A DNA stretch of 64,000 bases from positions 178,966,011 to 179,030,010 of the forward strand of contig CP136064.1 in NCBI GenBank assembly GCA_032622095.1, in the 5' to 3' direction. The number at the start of each line of letters is the position of its first letter. Position 1 is the stretch's first letter. The notes under the pieces were generated by a model. That model saw nothing but the letters and a program-made list of their open reading frames with translations. It was not told the DNA's origin and did no database searches. The stretch comes from Siphonodentalium dalli (taxonomy: Eukaryota; Mollusca; Scaphopoda; Gadilida; Siphonodentaliidae). The translations under genes and the position numbers were made by a program. Shown piece after piece: positions 23,952 to 34,647 of the stretch.

Positions 23952-24186
23952 TTAACAAAAGCTAAATTATCTGTTCCATTGTATGTTTATTATCTGACAT
24001 TCTGATATGGAAATAAAAACACCAACGCATAACAAACAAAAAAGTTTACATCAAAATTATCCAAATAAAAAAAATGAAGGGGGGGGGGGGGGCAAAATGG
24101 GGTCAGGAGGGGGGGATGATGATAATTTATCATGTTTTTTTTATATTGGCTTATTAAATATGTTAGTTCCATTTTGACAATTGCAG

Positions 24187-24620
24187 AGACAGTTCAGAGA
24201 AGAGAAAATGGGGGAACCCACAGAATGAAACGTTCACCAATCTTCAGCTCTGGTGGATTCCGTGATTTTAATTGGCCTCTGGAATTCAGAATGAGCGAGT
24301 ACTATGGTATCCCAGAGGGACAAAATCACATGGAAGCTAAACGGCCATTTGGCATGGTTTTAGGAGGAGGTTATAAGTTCGGATCGAAACCAAACAATTT
24401 ATACACACAGGGTGATAGCATGAGGGGATATTATGATGGTGATCGAAAACCATCGGATGATGTGATGCTAAGATTACGGAGAGGGTTTGGTCATGTGCTG
24501 TCTGGAGGATGGAGAGGTGGCTGGAGAGGTGCCAAATGGGGGAAAAGATCCCAGCCACCAATCGCTTACAACAATATAGTTGATGATTATGATGATGATT
24601 ATTGGTTCATGCATAGATGA
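24187..24620 (+). CDS. Exon 2 (main coding exon) of putative amidated-peptide precursor
   Basis: It completes a 168-residue protein with exon 1 (residues 25-168 here) and ends at TGA 24618-24620. Dibasic sites lie at residues 29-30 (RR), 39-40 (KR), 76-77 (KR), 122-123 (RR) and 144-145 (KR). Gly143 directly before KR is the standard amidation signal, so one predicted product is GFGHVLSGGWRGGWRGAKW-amide (124-142). A second motif copy at 77-90 (RPFGMVLGGGYKFG) aligns with 123-136 (RGFGHVLSGGWRGG), an internal duplication typical of multi-peptide precursors. KR39-40 would release a peptide starting SPIFSSGGFRDF. The C-terminus (157-163, DDYDDDY) is an acidic spacer. No cysteine follows the signal peptide. 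The C-terminal Trp-amide recalls myoinhibitory peptides (W-X6-W-amide), but the spacing does not fit. I do not recognise the family; a cuticle or shell-matrix protein is a weaker alternative. Confidence 0.65.
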
Positions 24621-24669
24621 AATAGTTATATTTCAAGTCAAATGATCATATACATGTATGTTGTGATTT

Positions 24670-24675
24670 ATTAAA
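24670..24675 (+). promoter_or_regulatory. Likely polyadenylation signal ATTAAA of the peptide gene
   Basis: ATTAAA lies 50 bp after the stop codon and is followed within 30-40 nt by T/G-containing sequence. It is the first canonical-type signal downstream of the exon. Confidence 0.5.
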
Positions 24676-24773
24676 GTTATTTATAATTGAAGCATTCATT
24701 GGCATGTTTAATTAGACAGTATATAGATGCATGGGACAACTTTTATTTTATCTACCATACTATTGAAATCTTC

Positions 24774-25650
24774 ATGAATTTTCTGAAAATCTCAATTTCA
24801 AACAATCAATTTGAAGGGGAAAAATCATTATCCTTTATAACCAATGTATGCTATAGTATTATAACAACACATGTTTTCCCCTCACTATATGAGATATATG
24901 TAAACAAATTATGAAAAAAAGTAGTTTTATAAAATTAAAACAACAATTTATTTTTTCATGTTGATCCATAGAGAGTTTGACAGGAAATATTAAAAAAAGG
25001 GAACACAATGCATTATCTGGACTATGCATCCAACTAGGGTATGCACTCAGTCTACAACCTGAAATCATGACTGTCTGCGAGAAAATAAATAAAACATTTT
25101 TCATTGCATATTTTAGTTTTTTGGTAGCTATTTTCATGCACAGGGCTCCACTATCTTGTATTGCGTAAAGGACAACAACAAAACATAAAACAACATAAAT
25201 ATTATTCAACCACGTTTTCAATAATATGGCAGACATAAATATTCAATACTGATTCATCTTATCAGACATTAAGTAGTTTTATTGTGATTTTTCCACAAAA
25301 AAAATTAATTCTGCAAATGGCTGCTAAAAAACAAAAATATGCAATGAAAAATGTTTTATTTATTTTCTCGCAGACAGTCATGATTTCAGATGGTAGACTG
25401 AGCACATACCCTAGTTGTGTTCGTAGTCTAGATAATGCAGTATGTTTTTTTTCAAAAAGTTCCTGTCAATCGACCTACATTCAAAAAATTGTAGTTTTTT
25501 TTTTAAACCACTTGTTTTCATAATTCGAATATATCTCTCATATTTTGAGGGTAAAGAGTTGTTGTTATAGTACTATAGCATACATTGGTTATAAGAGATA
25601 ATATTTTTTTCCTTCAAATTGATAGTTTGAAATTGAGATTTTTTTTTAAT
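24774..25650. repeat. ~880-bp imperfect palindrome
   Basis: The left arm (about 24,774-25,180) and the right arm (about 25,280-25,650) are inverted copies, roughly 80-85% alike by eye. GAAATCATGACTGTCTGCGAG at 25,061 pairs with CGCAGACAGTCATGATTTC near 25,370, and TATGCTATAGTATTATAAC pairs with a segment near 25,563. Frames on both strands (24859-25236 minus, 25284-25523 plus) are two readings of the same arm, not genes. Confidence 0.7.
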
Positions 25651-25879
25651 TCACAAATGAGCACCTTCTTAATATCATGCTAAAAACTGTTTCGACTATC
25701 AGGAATGAAGGTTATGGTGCATTGATGATTGCAAAGAGATTGTATATGTATAACATTTATGTGTGAGTTCAATGAATGTGTTTGTGACTGAAATTAATAA
25801 TAATGGATACTCATTGTGTAGTCCTTGATCTCTAGATAACCTAATTATAACTTAATTATGGAACATTCATATCTTGACC

Positions 25880-26100
25880 CCAGATGTTAGGGCATGCTGT
25901 CACTGTAACACCTCTGGCTAAGTGGTCCTGCTAATTTGCTATGATGCTGGTGCCCAGTTGTGGGTCCTGCTGAATTGCTACAATGACGGTACGGCTACCT
26001 GATGCTGCCATGAAAAAGTACTTTTTTCTTCTTCTAAAGTTGTTATTTTGCTGTGTTTGGGATAAATAAGCAATTTGAGAAAAAGCTGAAGTGAGATGCA
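25880..26100 (+). repeat. Partial copy of the 13.6 kb dispersed repeat
   Basis: TAAGTGGTCCTGCTAATTTG and TTGCTGTGTTTGGGAT match the start of the repeat at 13,636 and 18,420. Confidence 0.45.
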
Positions 26101-26185
26101 CAAAGCTTGTGTATTATACTCACATGTGTATCCACATCATGGTGTCGTTAAAACAAGTAAAATATAAATTTAAACATATATAAAT

Positions 26186-26307
26186 TTAAACTGAGTGCTC
26201 CACTTTAAAAACCTCTTTGCTTATACATACATACATACATACATACTCAGTATGTATGTATAAGCGAACCGTTATTTTAAAGTGGCATGCTCAGTTTAAA
26301 TTAATAT
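26186..26307. repeat. Hairpin with (ATAC)n/(GTAT)n centre
   Basis: TTTAAACTGAGTGCTCCACTTTAAA pairs with the inverted segment at about 26,274-26,303. The arms meet at TACATACATACTCAGTATGTATG, so the microsatellite itself is inside the stem. Confidence 0.6.
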
Positions 26308-26414
26308 TTGACTCGTTTTAACAACATGCCCATGTGGACCACATTAAAGGTACACCAATCAAAACTAGTAATTCACAAAATAAATATTGTGGCCTCACCA
26401 TCAACTTGTACCTT

Positions 26415-26530
26415 AAACCTTTCAATAATAAATGGATTATCCCATTCAGTTATAAAAGCATATATTGGGATGGACTAATTCATTGGAGGGTGTTTTCAGG
26501 GAAAATGAGCAGACTACAGAGAGACGTAAA
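26415..26530 (+). repeat. Dispersed repeat shared with 37.02-37.11 kb
   Basis: AAATGGATTATCCCATTCAG and the following ~80 bp recur at 37,024-37,105 in the same orientation. Both copies fall in open frames, and the matching words (KWIIPFSYKSIYW) are identical at protein level. That is expected from a recent DNA repeat and is not by itself evidence for a gene. Confidence 0.5.
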
Positions 26531-26659
26531 TATATTAGAAGTGCAGTGCGGAAGTATTCCATGGGGTTAATGTGCTAACTAGTGTGCGTTGGATTATCAA
26601 ATCATGACAATAGCACTGTGCGTTGGATTATCAAATCATGACAATAGCATTCAGCTAAT

Positions 26660-27031
26660 CTATATATATAACATAGTAGGATCTGTCTGTCTGTTCAGAT
26701 TTTTCTCCAAGACCCCTGGACCGATTTCAATCAAATTTAGTATTTAGTGTGGTGACTCGTGAGTGCCCTGGCAGATGTTTTAATGGCAATAGTTGTTCAA
26801 AATTTTGATTAAAAAAAAATTAATTAATTAAAAAAAAATTGTTAAAGTGAGCAAGCAAATGTACAAAACAATTTAATTAAATTTTTGTTTAAATCAAAAT
26901 ATTTAAACAGTCAAAACAAAGGGGCCACCACTGAACAAAGGCTCTGTCTAAGATAAAAATGTGCAGGAAGTGCACAACACACATTGGCTGGAGGTCCCTC
27001 CGATGCTGAATAAAGGGAGCCTGTTTCAGCT
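26660..27031 (+). mobile_element. Short Helitron-like element
   Basis: It begins TCTATATATATAACATAGTA with a CTGTCTGTCTG tract and ends CCTGTTTCAGCTAG|T. TC at the 5' end and CTAG|T at the 3' end fit Helitrons, though the 3' stem-loop is poor. It is non-coding. Confidence 0.4.
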
Positions 27032-27578
27032 AGTAAGTTATATTTGATTACTTTCATGATAGTAATAACAAGAATTTATACTGACAATGAGATAAATTAA
27101 CACCCGAATCTGATCAGTGATTTCTGATTAATAAGTGTCATATGACAAATAAACTGAATGATAATCACAATAAATCCTTGCTTAATATTGGTTCCTGTGG
27201 TAATAAGCTCCCATGTTGAATATTTAATGGAACACATGGCACAGTGACTGTTACATAAGAAACAATTTACAGCAGAATGTATGTCACATGGATAATTAGT
27301 GTACAAGAGAATGGCGCCAGTCTATCGAATTTCCATAAATATAGAGACATGGTAACCTGTTTCGGATCACATACTGGTGGAAAAAGAAAGTCAGAGATCA
27401 CCCCTGATCAAGTGGTCCTGGTGTCAGAGACAGGGGATTTGGGGAGACACCCAACACTTCAAAAATGACAATTTTTTAAATTGTTTTTCAATTTCATGCC
27501 CGACACCACATTGGTTGGAAATTTCATTCCAAATATCAGCCCCATTGGACTTCCAAAGCAAACGGGGATTAACTTTAA

Positions 27579-27826
27579 CCCTTCCACGACTGGAGCTTCC
27601 TGAAATTTGCGAAAACACTGTACCAATGCTTTCACTTATAGGGATAGAGCCTCGCATATATAAGAGAATACATTGGCCTAACACTATTTACCTTGACTTT
27701 GTAAGCCAGTGCATTCTCTTATACATGTATATGCAAGGCTCCCAATGGGATACTCACATATAAAAAGAGAATGCGCTGGTACAGGATCTTTAATGCTGCA
27801 CCAGCACATCACCAATCATGAAATGG
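27579..27826. mobile_element. piggyBac-like MITE, 248 bp
   Basis: TTAA at 27575-27578 and 27827-27830 flanks CCCTTCCACGACTGG ... CCAATCATGAAATGG. The inside has the diverged palindromes (GCATATATAAGAGAATACA; CATTCTCTTATACATG). The frames 27377-27763 and 27424-27684 cross it and are spurious. Confidence 0.65.
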
Positions 27827-28499
27827 TTAAGGAGGGATAGATGTGAATTAATTAATTTGATTTGAGAGATACTCAGTAATATATCAAATTCTCCCTTGGG
27901 CTACCATTATTCTCCAACCAAAGAAGTAAAACCTTGATTATGAAATAATCAATATTATTTTCAAAGAAATCAAACTCAATTTAGAACGGGTGGTCCCACT
28001 TTAAGAGCATGACGTACGTTTTATGTACGGACATGCGCAGTCTATTTGTCCTCCATTTAATCGGGAATAGAAAAATATCTTTTTTGTGCAAACATAATTC
28101 CCATATTTCTTTGATTATCAGGATTCATTTTCCCACCCTCCCACCCCAATATTTATGTTAGCAGCTTGAGATTTATGTTTCATCTCACACTAATCTGTCT
28201 CTTGAAATTCCAAAACTTTGTATTATGGCTACATATATGTTACCACTATTACTAAGGCAATAGCTAGGTTATTGATGCTAGGTATGTTTATGGAACATAG
28301 TTATCTATCAGCGGGTGGGAGGGCGGTTATTGGATTCCACCTTCTTGACAATATATTTTGTTTAAGTTGATTTAATATTGGTTGTTTATGTTTATAATAA
28401 TAAACATCCCAATTGAATCTGAACTACAGTGTTTGTGGTCAATGAACAAGCTCATCCTCTGAGTTCCCCTCTTGTCCCTATACATAGTCATTGAGATTC

Positions 28500-28610
28500 T
28501 GAAGAACATAAATAATCACATTATAGTGATTTATTGACAGTGATTAATTGACAGTAAGAATTCTTAAGAAGTTCTGACTGTCACATCCTCCAACAGTATC
28601 AAAAGAATTA
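28500..28610 (+). repeat. Direct repeat flanking a MITE, copy 1
   Basis: CAGTAAGAATTCTTAAGAAGTTCTGACTGT here matches the segment at about 29,339-29,370, on the other side of the MITE at 28,975. Both contain the small palindrome AAGAATTCTTAAG. Confidence 0.5.
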
Positions 28611-28974
28611 ATGCGATGGATCTGTGAGAATCACATGTGATGGTGTGGATACTGGCAATGGCGCCGTCTGAGTCTGGGGTGGGGTGGGGTCACTAAAATA
28701 GATAACACATTGATTTCTTTCTGACTTCTATGCATTCCCATGTAATGATGAAATAATGATGTGGTCTAAAGTTGTCTAAAGTAATTCTACCTGGGTCAGA
28801 GGGGGGGGGGGGTGGGTGGTGTAACAAAATTGATGGAAATATTCTTCCATATAGACACCTCCGAGATATGAGGGATATACGTGGATCAAAGTCGCTAAAG
28901 CGACACCGTCATATCAGGGATGGTGTTGGAGAGTGGCTCCGAATTTTTTTATCTTAGATTACCTCCAATCTTAA

Positions 28975-29221
28975 CCCTTTCATGATGGGATTAGCGCTGG
29001 TGCAGCATTAAAGATCCTGTGCCAGTGCATTCTTTTATATATGTGAGTCTCCCACAGGGAGCCTCACATATATAAGAGAATGCACTGGCTTACAAGGTAA
29101 ATATTGTTAGGCCAATGCCCTTATATAATGCAAGGCTCCTAATGAGAGACTTGCATATATAAAGAGAATGCATTGGCACAGGGTTTTCGCAAAATTTCAA
29201 GAAGCTCCAGTCATGGAAGGC
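28975..29221. mobile_element. piggyBac-like MITE, 247 bp
   Basis: TTAA at 28971-28974 and 29222-29225 flanks CCCTTTCATGATGGG ... CAGTCATGGAAGGC. Two internal palindromes contain GAGTCTCCCACAGGGAGCCTC and GGCTCCTAATGAGAGACTTG cores. It is almost the same length as the copy at 27,579. Confidence 0.7.
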
Positions 29222-29299
29222 TTAAATGTAGGTACCCCCATGAAACATACATTTATCAGTTTAGATACAAGTCGCGGCTTGTCCAAACGTGCTGACATA

Positions 29300-29395
29300 A
29301 TCATATGTTTATTGTGATTTAATAACAGTGCTAATTGTCAGTAAGAATTCTTAAGATGTTCTGACTGTTACATCCTCAGCAGATGACAGAAAGAC
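29300..29395 (+). repeat. Direct repeat flanking a MITE, copy 2
   Basis: Partner of 28,500-28,610, sharing GTCAGTAAGAATTCTTAAG and TTCTGACTGT. Confidence 0.5.
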
Positions 29396-29784
29396 AGTCT
29401 AATCTGACATTGTCACCCCCTCGGATATACAATATCATGTAACTATTAAATTTATTCTGTAATAATGACATATGTGTATATTAAATGCTAAGCTATCAAA
29501 TAGTAGTATTTTTGCATCAGATAAAAACCATTATCCATCTAGTGAGATATCGAAATCTTGCTCGTATCCATCCGCGTTAAAATTAAAAGTGGTTTGGTAC
29601 TAGATGACTGATGAGTTAACATCGCTTCACCTCCGAGTGTTCAGGTTGAAAAGATCAGTTAATTTTTGTTTGTTAAACATACTATGACTTTAGCTGTGCT
29701 TGGGTATACAAATTTGCACTTTTTACTCTTGTTTCGAGTTGAGCCATGGGCCAACTGAGTGGAGCATATAATAACCATAACATC

Positions 29785-29905
29785 TACACTTTTTGGTTGG
29801 ATATGGTAATTATCTCATACGTGATGGTAAAAAAAGATGAATTTATTTTTTTGTCATCACTCATGAGATAATTCTATATTCAACCAAATAGTGTAGATAT
29901 CCTCT
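29785..29905. repeat. Foldback hairpin, CTACACTTTTTGGTTGGATAT type
   Basis: TACACTTTTTGGTTGGATAT ... ATCTCATACGTGATGG pairs with CATCACTCATGAGAT ... TATTCAACCAAATAGTGTAG. It is related to the larger hairpin at 58,420-58,590 (CATCACTCATGAGATATAAC). Confidence 0.6.
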
Positions 29906-30454
29906 ATATATTAAAAATAAAATATCCTATCCTATCCAGCGCTGGTAGCCAAAGATTCAATAAGATGGGATTGATATCCGTGAGCATCACATGTGATGGT
30001 TTGGAAACTGGTGTATCTACATTCTAATGGGTGGAGAAAGGAATGTATAACCAAGTTAGGTCAAGCCTAGGAAACTCAGCAGAAATAATATTCTGCAAGC
30101 ACTCAATCTTTCAAATAGCCACTTTCGTCCAGTTCCCCCTTCTGGCTAAGGGCAATAGGGGTACTAGAGCCCCTACATCCGCCGCCTGTTCATGAATCTC
30201 TGACCAGTAGATAAATGGTCACCCAAGGGAAAAATTATTTCCAAATTTCCAAATGGCTTAGATTTAAAAATTATCACTATTTGTTACACACTTAGCCATG
30301 ATTTATAAGGATTTCTCAGTGAATTAAAAGTGATAATGCCACACCTGTGAATTACGTCCCCGATGTGCGCACGCGATCAGCTGATGGGGACTATTTTGTC
30401 ACATAGTATCTTTAGAATTACTGCCTTTTCGTGGTGGAAAGTGTGTAACAAACA

Positions 30455-30570
30455 GAATAATCAATTGGTTTTTATGACTACGTGACATAATTCACTCGGG
30501 GGGAAAAACCCTGGCCCGGCTCCCCTCGTGAATTATTTCAAATAATCAACAAAACCAATTGACTAATCTC
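30455..30570. repeat. Small foldback repeat
   Basis: AATCAATTGGTTTT pairs with AAAACCAATTGA; inside, ATAATTCACTCGGGGGG pairs with CCCCTCGTGAATTAT. The loop contains GGCCCGGC. Confidence 0.55.
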
Positions 30571-31734
30571 TATATCTTTGGTTGAATATTGCTCGAGTCC
30601 AGCCAAATACATGTATTACCTATCAATCTAATTCTCAGTGTTGCAAATATAGAAGTATTTAATGAATTTAATCAATGAAACTCTGCATATCGTCATGTGA
30701 GAACTATATGTCGTAACTCACATTTTCAACTTTCCGAGAAAATGAAGGTTGACGTTTTCAGTCAACATTTCTCATAATGTTGACATAGCATGACGTATTG
30801 TTGTATTTATCCCAATGAAAACTGGCATTAGCTATCCATCGAACCACATATTTTTTCTGTTTAAAAAGTGTTGACTGCCTCGTTTTCTTTTAAAAAGCAA
30901 TAACTTGTTTGGAGATACAACATTTTTGCGTACGCCAACGACGATTGGTTTCCGTGCTATAAGGAAGTTGTGCTAATAAATACAGATTAAGCTAAATATG
31001 GTGGCAATCGCATGTGTCTATGAACTAAAAAGTGCCTATTCTACATTATGAATATTCAGTCATGTGCATCATCATACAGAAATTTGTGGAACAATCACAA
31101 AATTTAAATCACCAAATGATCACGTGACTAACATGGAGATACGACCATATAGCACACGTTTGATAATTTACAAACACGAAACAGAAGTCACGTGAACAAC
31201 CTGAAGAATCCGATTGGCTGATGTTGGACATACTACCTTATAGCACGAATAATTGTGAAGATCGCTGGAGATACGACATTTTGTGAGAATGTTTGCCATC
31301 CAATGCAAAAACAGTTTGGCCCATCGGATTGAATTTGTTCTCACGATTCGAATGATATCAAAAACTCATTTCCCGCCAAAATGGAGTTACGACATTATAG
31401 TTCTTACGCGACGATATGGTAGAAGCATATTTGTTTTCCCCAACCCAATATCAAAATAAAATCATGAATGTATTCATGTATGGTATACATGAGCATCATA
31501 ACACACTTGAAGTTGAACCCATATTTGCCTGATCAAGTTCTATAATGTAATATACACTATCCAGTAAATTTCAGACAATGAATAGCATTTCCTATAAATC
31601 TAGTACTCCCACCCTTTCATACATATCAATAGAATAGATCAATTGATAGAATCAATTATCAAATTCAACCTATAGGATATAAAACACAAGTGGAAAATTT
31701 GGCGACCTATGAAGGATTGCAGCCAGACCTGAAA
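30571..31734. other. Unassigned sequence with scattered 'gagatacgaca' repeats
   Basis: Degenerate words GGAGATACGACCATATAGCAC (31,136), GGAGATACGACATTTTG (31,266) and GGAGTTACGACATTATAG (31,383) suggest an old ~120-bp tandem repeat. No exon is seen. Confidence 0.4.
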
Positions 31735-31852
31735 ATATGGTGCCAGACATTTGAAGAATGAGGTCCCCAGAGGGTGAATTTTGTGATGCTACTCCGAAAA
31801 TTGGCCTAGCATCACCAAATTCATCCTCAAGGGACCTCATTCTGTGGGGCAT
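31735..31852. repeat. AATGAGGTCCCCAGAGGGTGAA palindrome, copy 1
   Basis: AGAATGAGGTCCCCAGAGGG pairs with its inverse at 31,828-31,848. The flanking ~110 bp to 31,970 also matches 37,419-37,540, so a longer element is shared. The minus-strand frame at 31670-31855 is a product of the palindrome. Confidence 0.65.
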
Positions 31853-32169
31853 CATCTGCTATGGGAGAACAAGACAGATTTAATTTCCCAGATGGTGATG
31901 TGCACCAATTTGGCACCTCAATTATACATTGTGTCCTCTGCCAATTTGGGGATATAGAGAAACTAAACTAAACGAGAGGCCAATCATGATCGGCAGATGT
32001 TTAACCTATCCCTTGGTGATAGTAAATTACTATGATCGGAATCATAATTTAGAGTTTTGATGTTGAATTATAGTTGAATTATAGAGTATACTGTTTGTTA
32101 TATACTATTATAAACAAATGTACATAATAAAACAAATTATTAAAATTTATGGGTCAAAATAGGGAGACT

Positions 32170-32236
32170 AGTGCAAGAGAATGCACTGGCACAGGATATG
32201 TAATGGTGCACCAGTGCATCTCCAGTCATGAAAGGG
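32170..32236. mobile_element. Right-end fragment of piggyBac-like MITE
   Basis: GAGAATGCACTGGCACAGG ... CTCCAGTCATGAAAGGG is followed by TTAA (32237-32240). The left end is missing. Confidence 0.55.
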
Positions 32237-32379
32237 TTAAACCATGTCAATGGAAACCATGTTCCCCAAAGGAAGCAACAATTTAAGGAAGGGTTGATCA
32301 GCATGGCATCACTGATAATTCTTCCTGGTTGTTATCAACAAGAATGATTTAACCCTCATTACATAGACAAAAATGTTCA

Positions 32380-32920
32380 AGAGCCCTCCTACAGAGCGGA
32401 AGTTATAATGGTATTAGTTTTTCTAATTTGTTTAACTTTAAAAAAAAAAAAAAAAAATTTAACCGAGCAATGAGTTCAATCTAAATTGAATGAATTTTTT
32501 TTTTTTTAATTAATATTTAAAACTTTAAAAAATTGTTTTATATATATAGTTATTTATTTTTGTTTTGGTTTGTTAAATTGGGCAAGGAATTAAATCTAAA
32601 AAAACAAATTTTAAAGAGTGAATTAAAAACAAACAAAATGGCCATAACTTGGTTTAAAAATATCGGATCAAACCCATATTTGAACTGGATTTGTATTTAG
32701 GGCTGAGAAATTCATATACAACATTTGGTTCTGATCGGATAGAAAATGTTTGATCACATTCTGCAAACAACGAGTGGTCAATCTAGACGTCGACACTATG
32801 TGTACCATACTATGGTATGGGTACACATAAAATGAAACTTTCTAAAGAAGTTTGTAAAGAAACTAAAAGACTTGTTAATTTGACAATAAAGATACTTTCC
32901 AGAGAAGATGAGGCCTAAGT
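32380..32920. other. AT-rich tract and satellite-like remnant
   Basis: Poly-A (about 32,441-32,457) and poly-T (32,498-32,507) tracts are followed by a diverged unit (GGCCATAACTTGG ... CCCATATTTGAACTGG) resembling satellite families 3 and 4. No gene is seen. Confidence 0.4.
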
Positions 32921-32924
32921 GGAA

Positions 32925-33010
32925 TGAGGTCTCCATAAGTGAATTTAGTGATGCTAGCCCACTAGCTTCACCCTCTGGGGACCTCATTCTGCAAATGTCT
33001 GGCACCATAT
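32925..33010. repeat. AATGAGGTCCCC palindrome, copy 2
   Basis: GTGGAATGAGGTCTCC pairs with GGGGACCTCATTCTGC. The loop is TGATGCTAGCCCACTAGC. The sequence after it (ATGTCTGGCACCATATTTTC) recurs inverted near 31,716-31,750. Confidence 0.6.
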
Positions 33011-33840
33011 TTTCAGGCCTGATCACAGCAGCATTTTCCACAATATGTTAATTACATCTGAAATAAGAAATTTTATGATGATTGAACTGCAGATATACAC
33101 AGAATGACATGAGTGTGTTAATGGGTTCATTGATACAACAAGAGTGTTAGCACAGAAGGATAGAATGAGAGGTGCAGCCTTGAGTTATATCCTTCCGGCA
33201 CAAGTGCCATATCAACAAACCCACGTGTCGTTCAGTGTTTATTACACATCACCCATCCTAGAATCTGCACATTAAAAGATAAAGGCTTACATGGTTTATA
33301 TAGGCACATACAGGGCTTGTTTTGTCATGTGTGATGATGCTTTTATTTTATAGTTTCGGCTTCATGGTTCATTTGATGTTGTGTTGAGTATTTCTGCGTG
33401 TATCTCATTTTCACTCGAAAACAGACATATCAGCTCAACAAAAAAAAGAAAAGAAATACATTTGAAAAATTTATTTTTTCATACATATTAATAATATATG
33501 TAAAACAAAAATAGTACAACAATAAAGTCCATACAGCTTCAACAAGCTTTATGATCAATTTAAAATGCAGTTGTTTTGCATAAATGCAATGAATTACAGT
33601 AAAACTATATTACTGACTCAGTCTGCTATATAGATGATATCAATGTAGGCAGATCAAACGAAAACCATTTACCAAACTTACTGCATAAAAAAACATTATT
33701 CCTAATTGGCGATAATAATTCTATGGTGGCAATAATAATTCTGATTTGGCAGGTAGGTTTAAAATTCCTTTGTATCGGTCATTCAAAATATTGGGTTGGA
33801 AACTATTCATGCAACATAATGTCAGTAAAGTTATATAACA
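33011..33840. other. Unassigned non-coding stretch
   Basis: AT-rich, with no open frame worth calling and no terminal repeats recognised. Confidence 0.4.
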
Positions 33841-34095
33841 CTAGCTGATGTGCCCGACTTCGTCCAGGCTATTTAGGGATTTCTTTGTGATCGCCTCCAT
33901 CTGGGCACAATATCGGTCCAGAAACATGCCTATATGAGCATATATGAGCGAGGTCAAGGGCAAGGACCTGCCCATATTGTTCCTGGGTTGGAAGTAGGCC
34001 TACATACCAAATTTGAGTCAGATCGTTCGAGGTCCAGAAACATGCCTATATGAGCGTATATGAGCTAGGTCAATGACACGGTCGCACATGAAATT
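33841..34095 (-). mobile_element. Helitron 3'-end fragment, minus strand
   Basis: On the minus strand the sequence reads GCCTGGACGAAGTCGGGC (stem-loop), ACATCAGCTAG|TG: a canonical Helitron 3' terminus. It is followed inward by two units sharing GTCCAGAAACATGCCTATAT. It is the same family as the terminus at 3,186. The 5' end was not recognised. Confidence 0.6.
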
Positions 34096-34435
34096 GGACC
34101 CAAAAGTTCCAAAATATATAAAAGATTTATGTAGTCTTTTATAAATTACAAAACCATTTAAACCACTTTAGACATTACGATTCGCTGCAGACAAACCTGC
34201 TTACAGTAGGTATTGTACTTGCCAGCAGTATTGCTGGCAATGGTATGATTCACTTGACATATGAATGCATGTCCATGGACAAAATGGTGTCTCATACAGT
34301 TAAAATGTGCGATTACCACCTAAGATGTTTGCAGAGAATTCGGTGCCGTTTAATCGACAGTTAACATGTGGTATTAACTATTGTTGTATCTCGAGTGGAC
34401 CATCGTAAAGGGACAGGCGGGCGGCCTTTGTTGTA

Positions 34436-34647
34436 CAGTAATGCCCTAAATAATCGACACCTTAACCACAGCAGAAATATGGATAACTTTTCAGGATTTA
34501 GTCGGAAATATGGCTTGCTGCCATTCATCGGAAACTCTCAATGAGAGCTTTCCGATGAATGTCAACAAGCCATATTTCCGACTAAATCCTGAAAAGTTAT
34601 CCATAATTATGCTGTGGTTAAGGAGTCGATTATTTAGGGCATTACTG
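34436..34647. mobile_element. 212-bp foldback MITE (mariner/Tc1 type), copy 2
   Basis: CAGTAATGCCCTAAATAATC ... GATTATTTAGGGCATTACTG is flanked by TA on both sides (34434-34435, 34648-34649). The arms are almost fully complementary, meeting near GAAACTCTCAATGAGAGCTTTC. TA duplication and the CAGT end fit the mariner/Tc1 superfamily. Confidence 0.75.

Larger units (their letters stand above)
16770..24186 (+). other. 7.4 kb intron of the peptide-precursor gene
   Basis: GT at 16770-16771 and AG at 24185-24186 bound the intron, with acceptor context TTTTGACAATTGCAG. It holds an inverted Helentron-like element, an ATGATACTTTATCATTA minisatellite, a mariner-type MITE, a piggyBac-like MITE, one family-C and three family-B MITEs, and a satellite element. 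G-runs lie near both acceptors: 16,646-16,658 before exon 1 and about 24,077-24,115 before exon 2. Confidence 0.55.

Noticed and set aside
24337-24561. 74-codon minus-strand frame inside the peptide exon
   Set aside because: Antisense shadow of the peptide precursor; no own signals.
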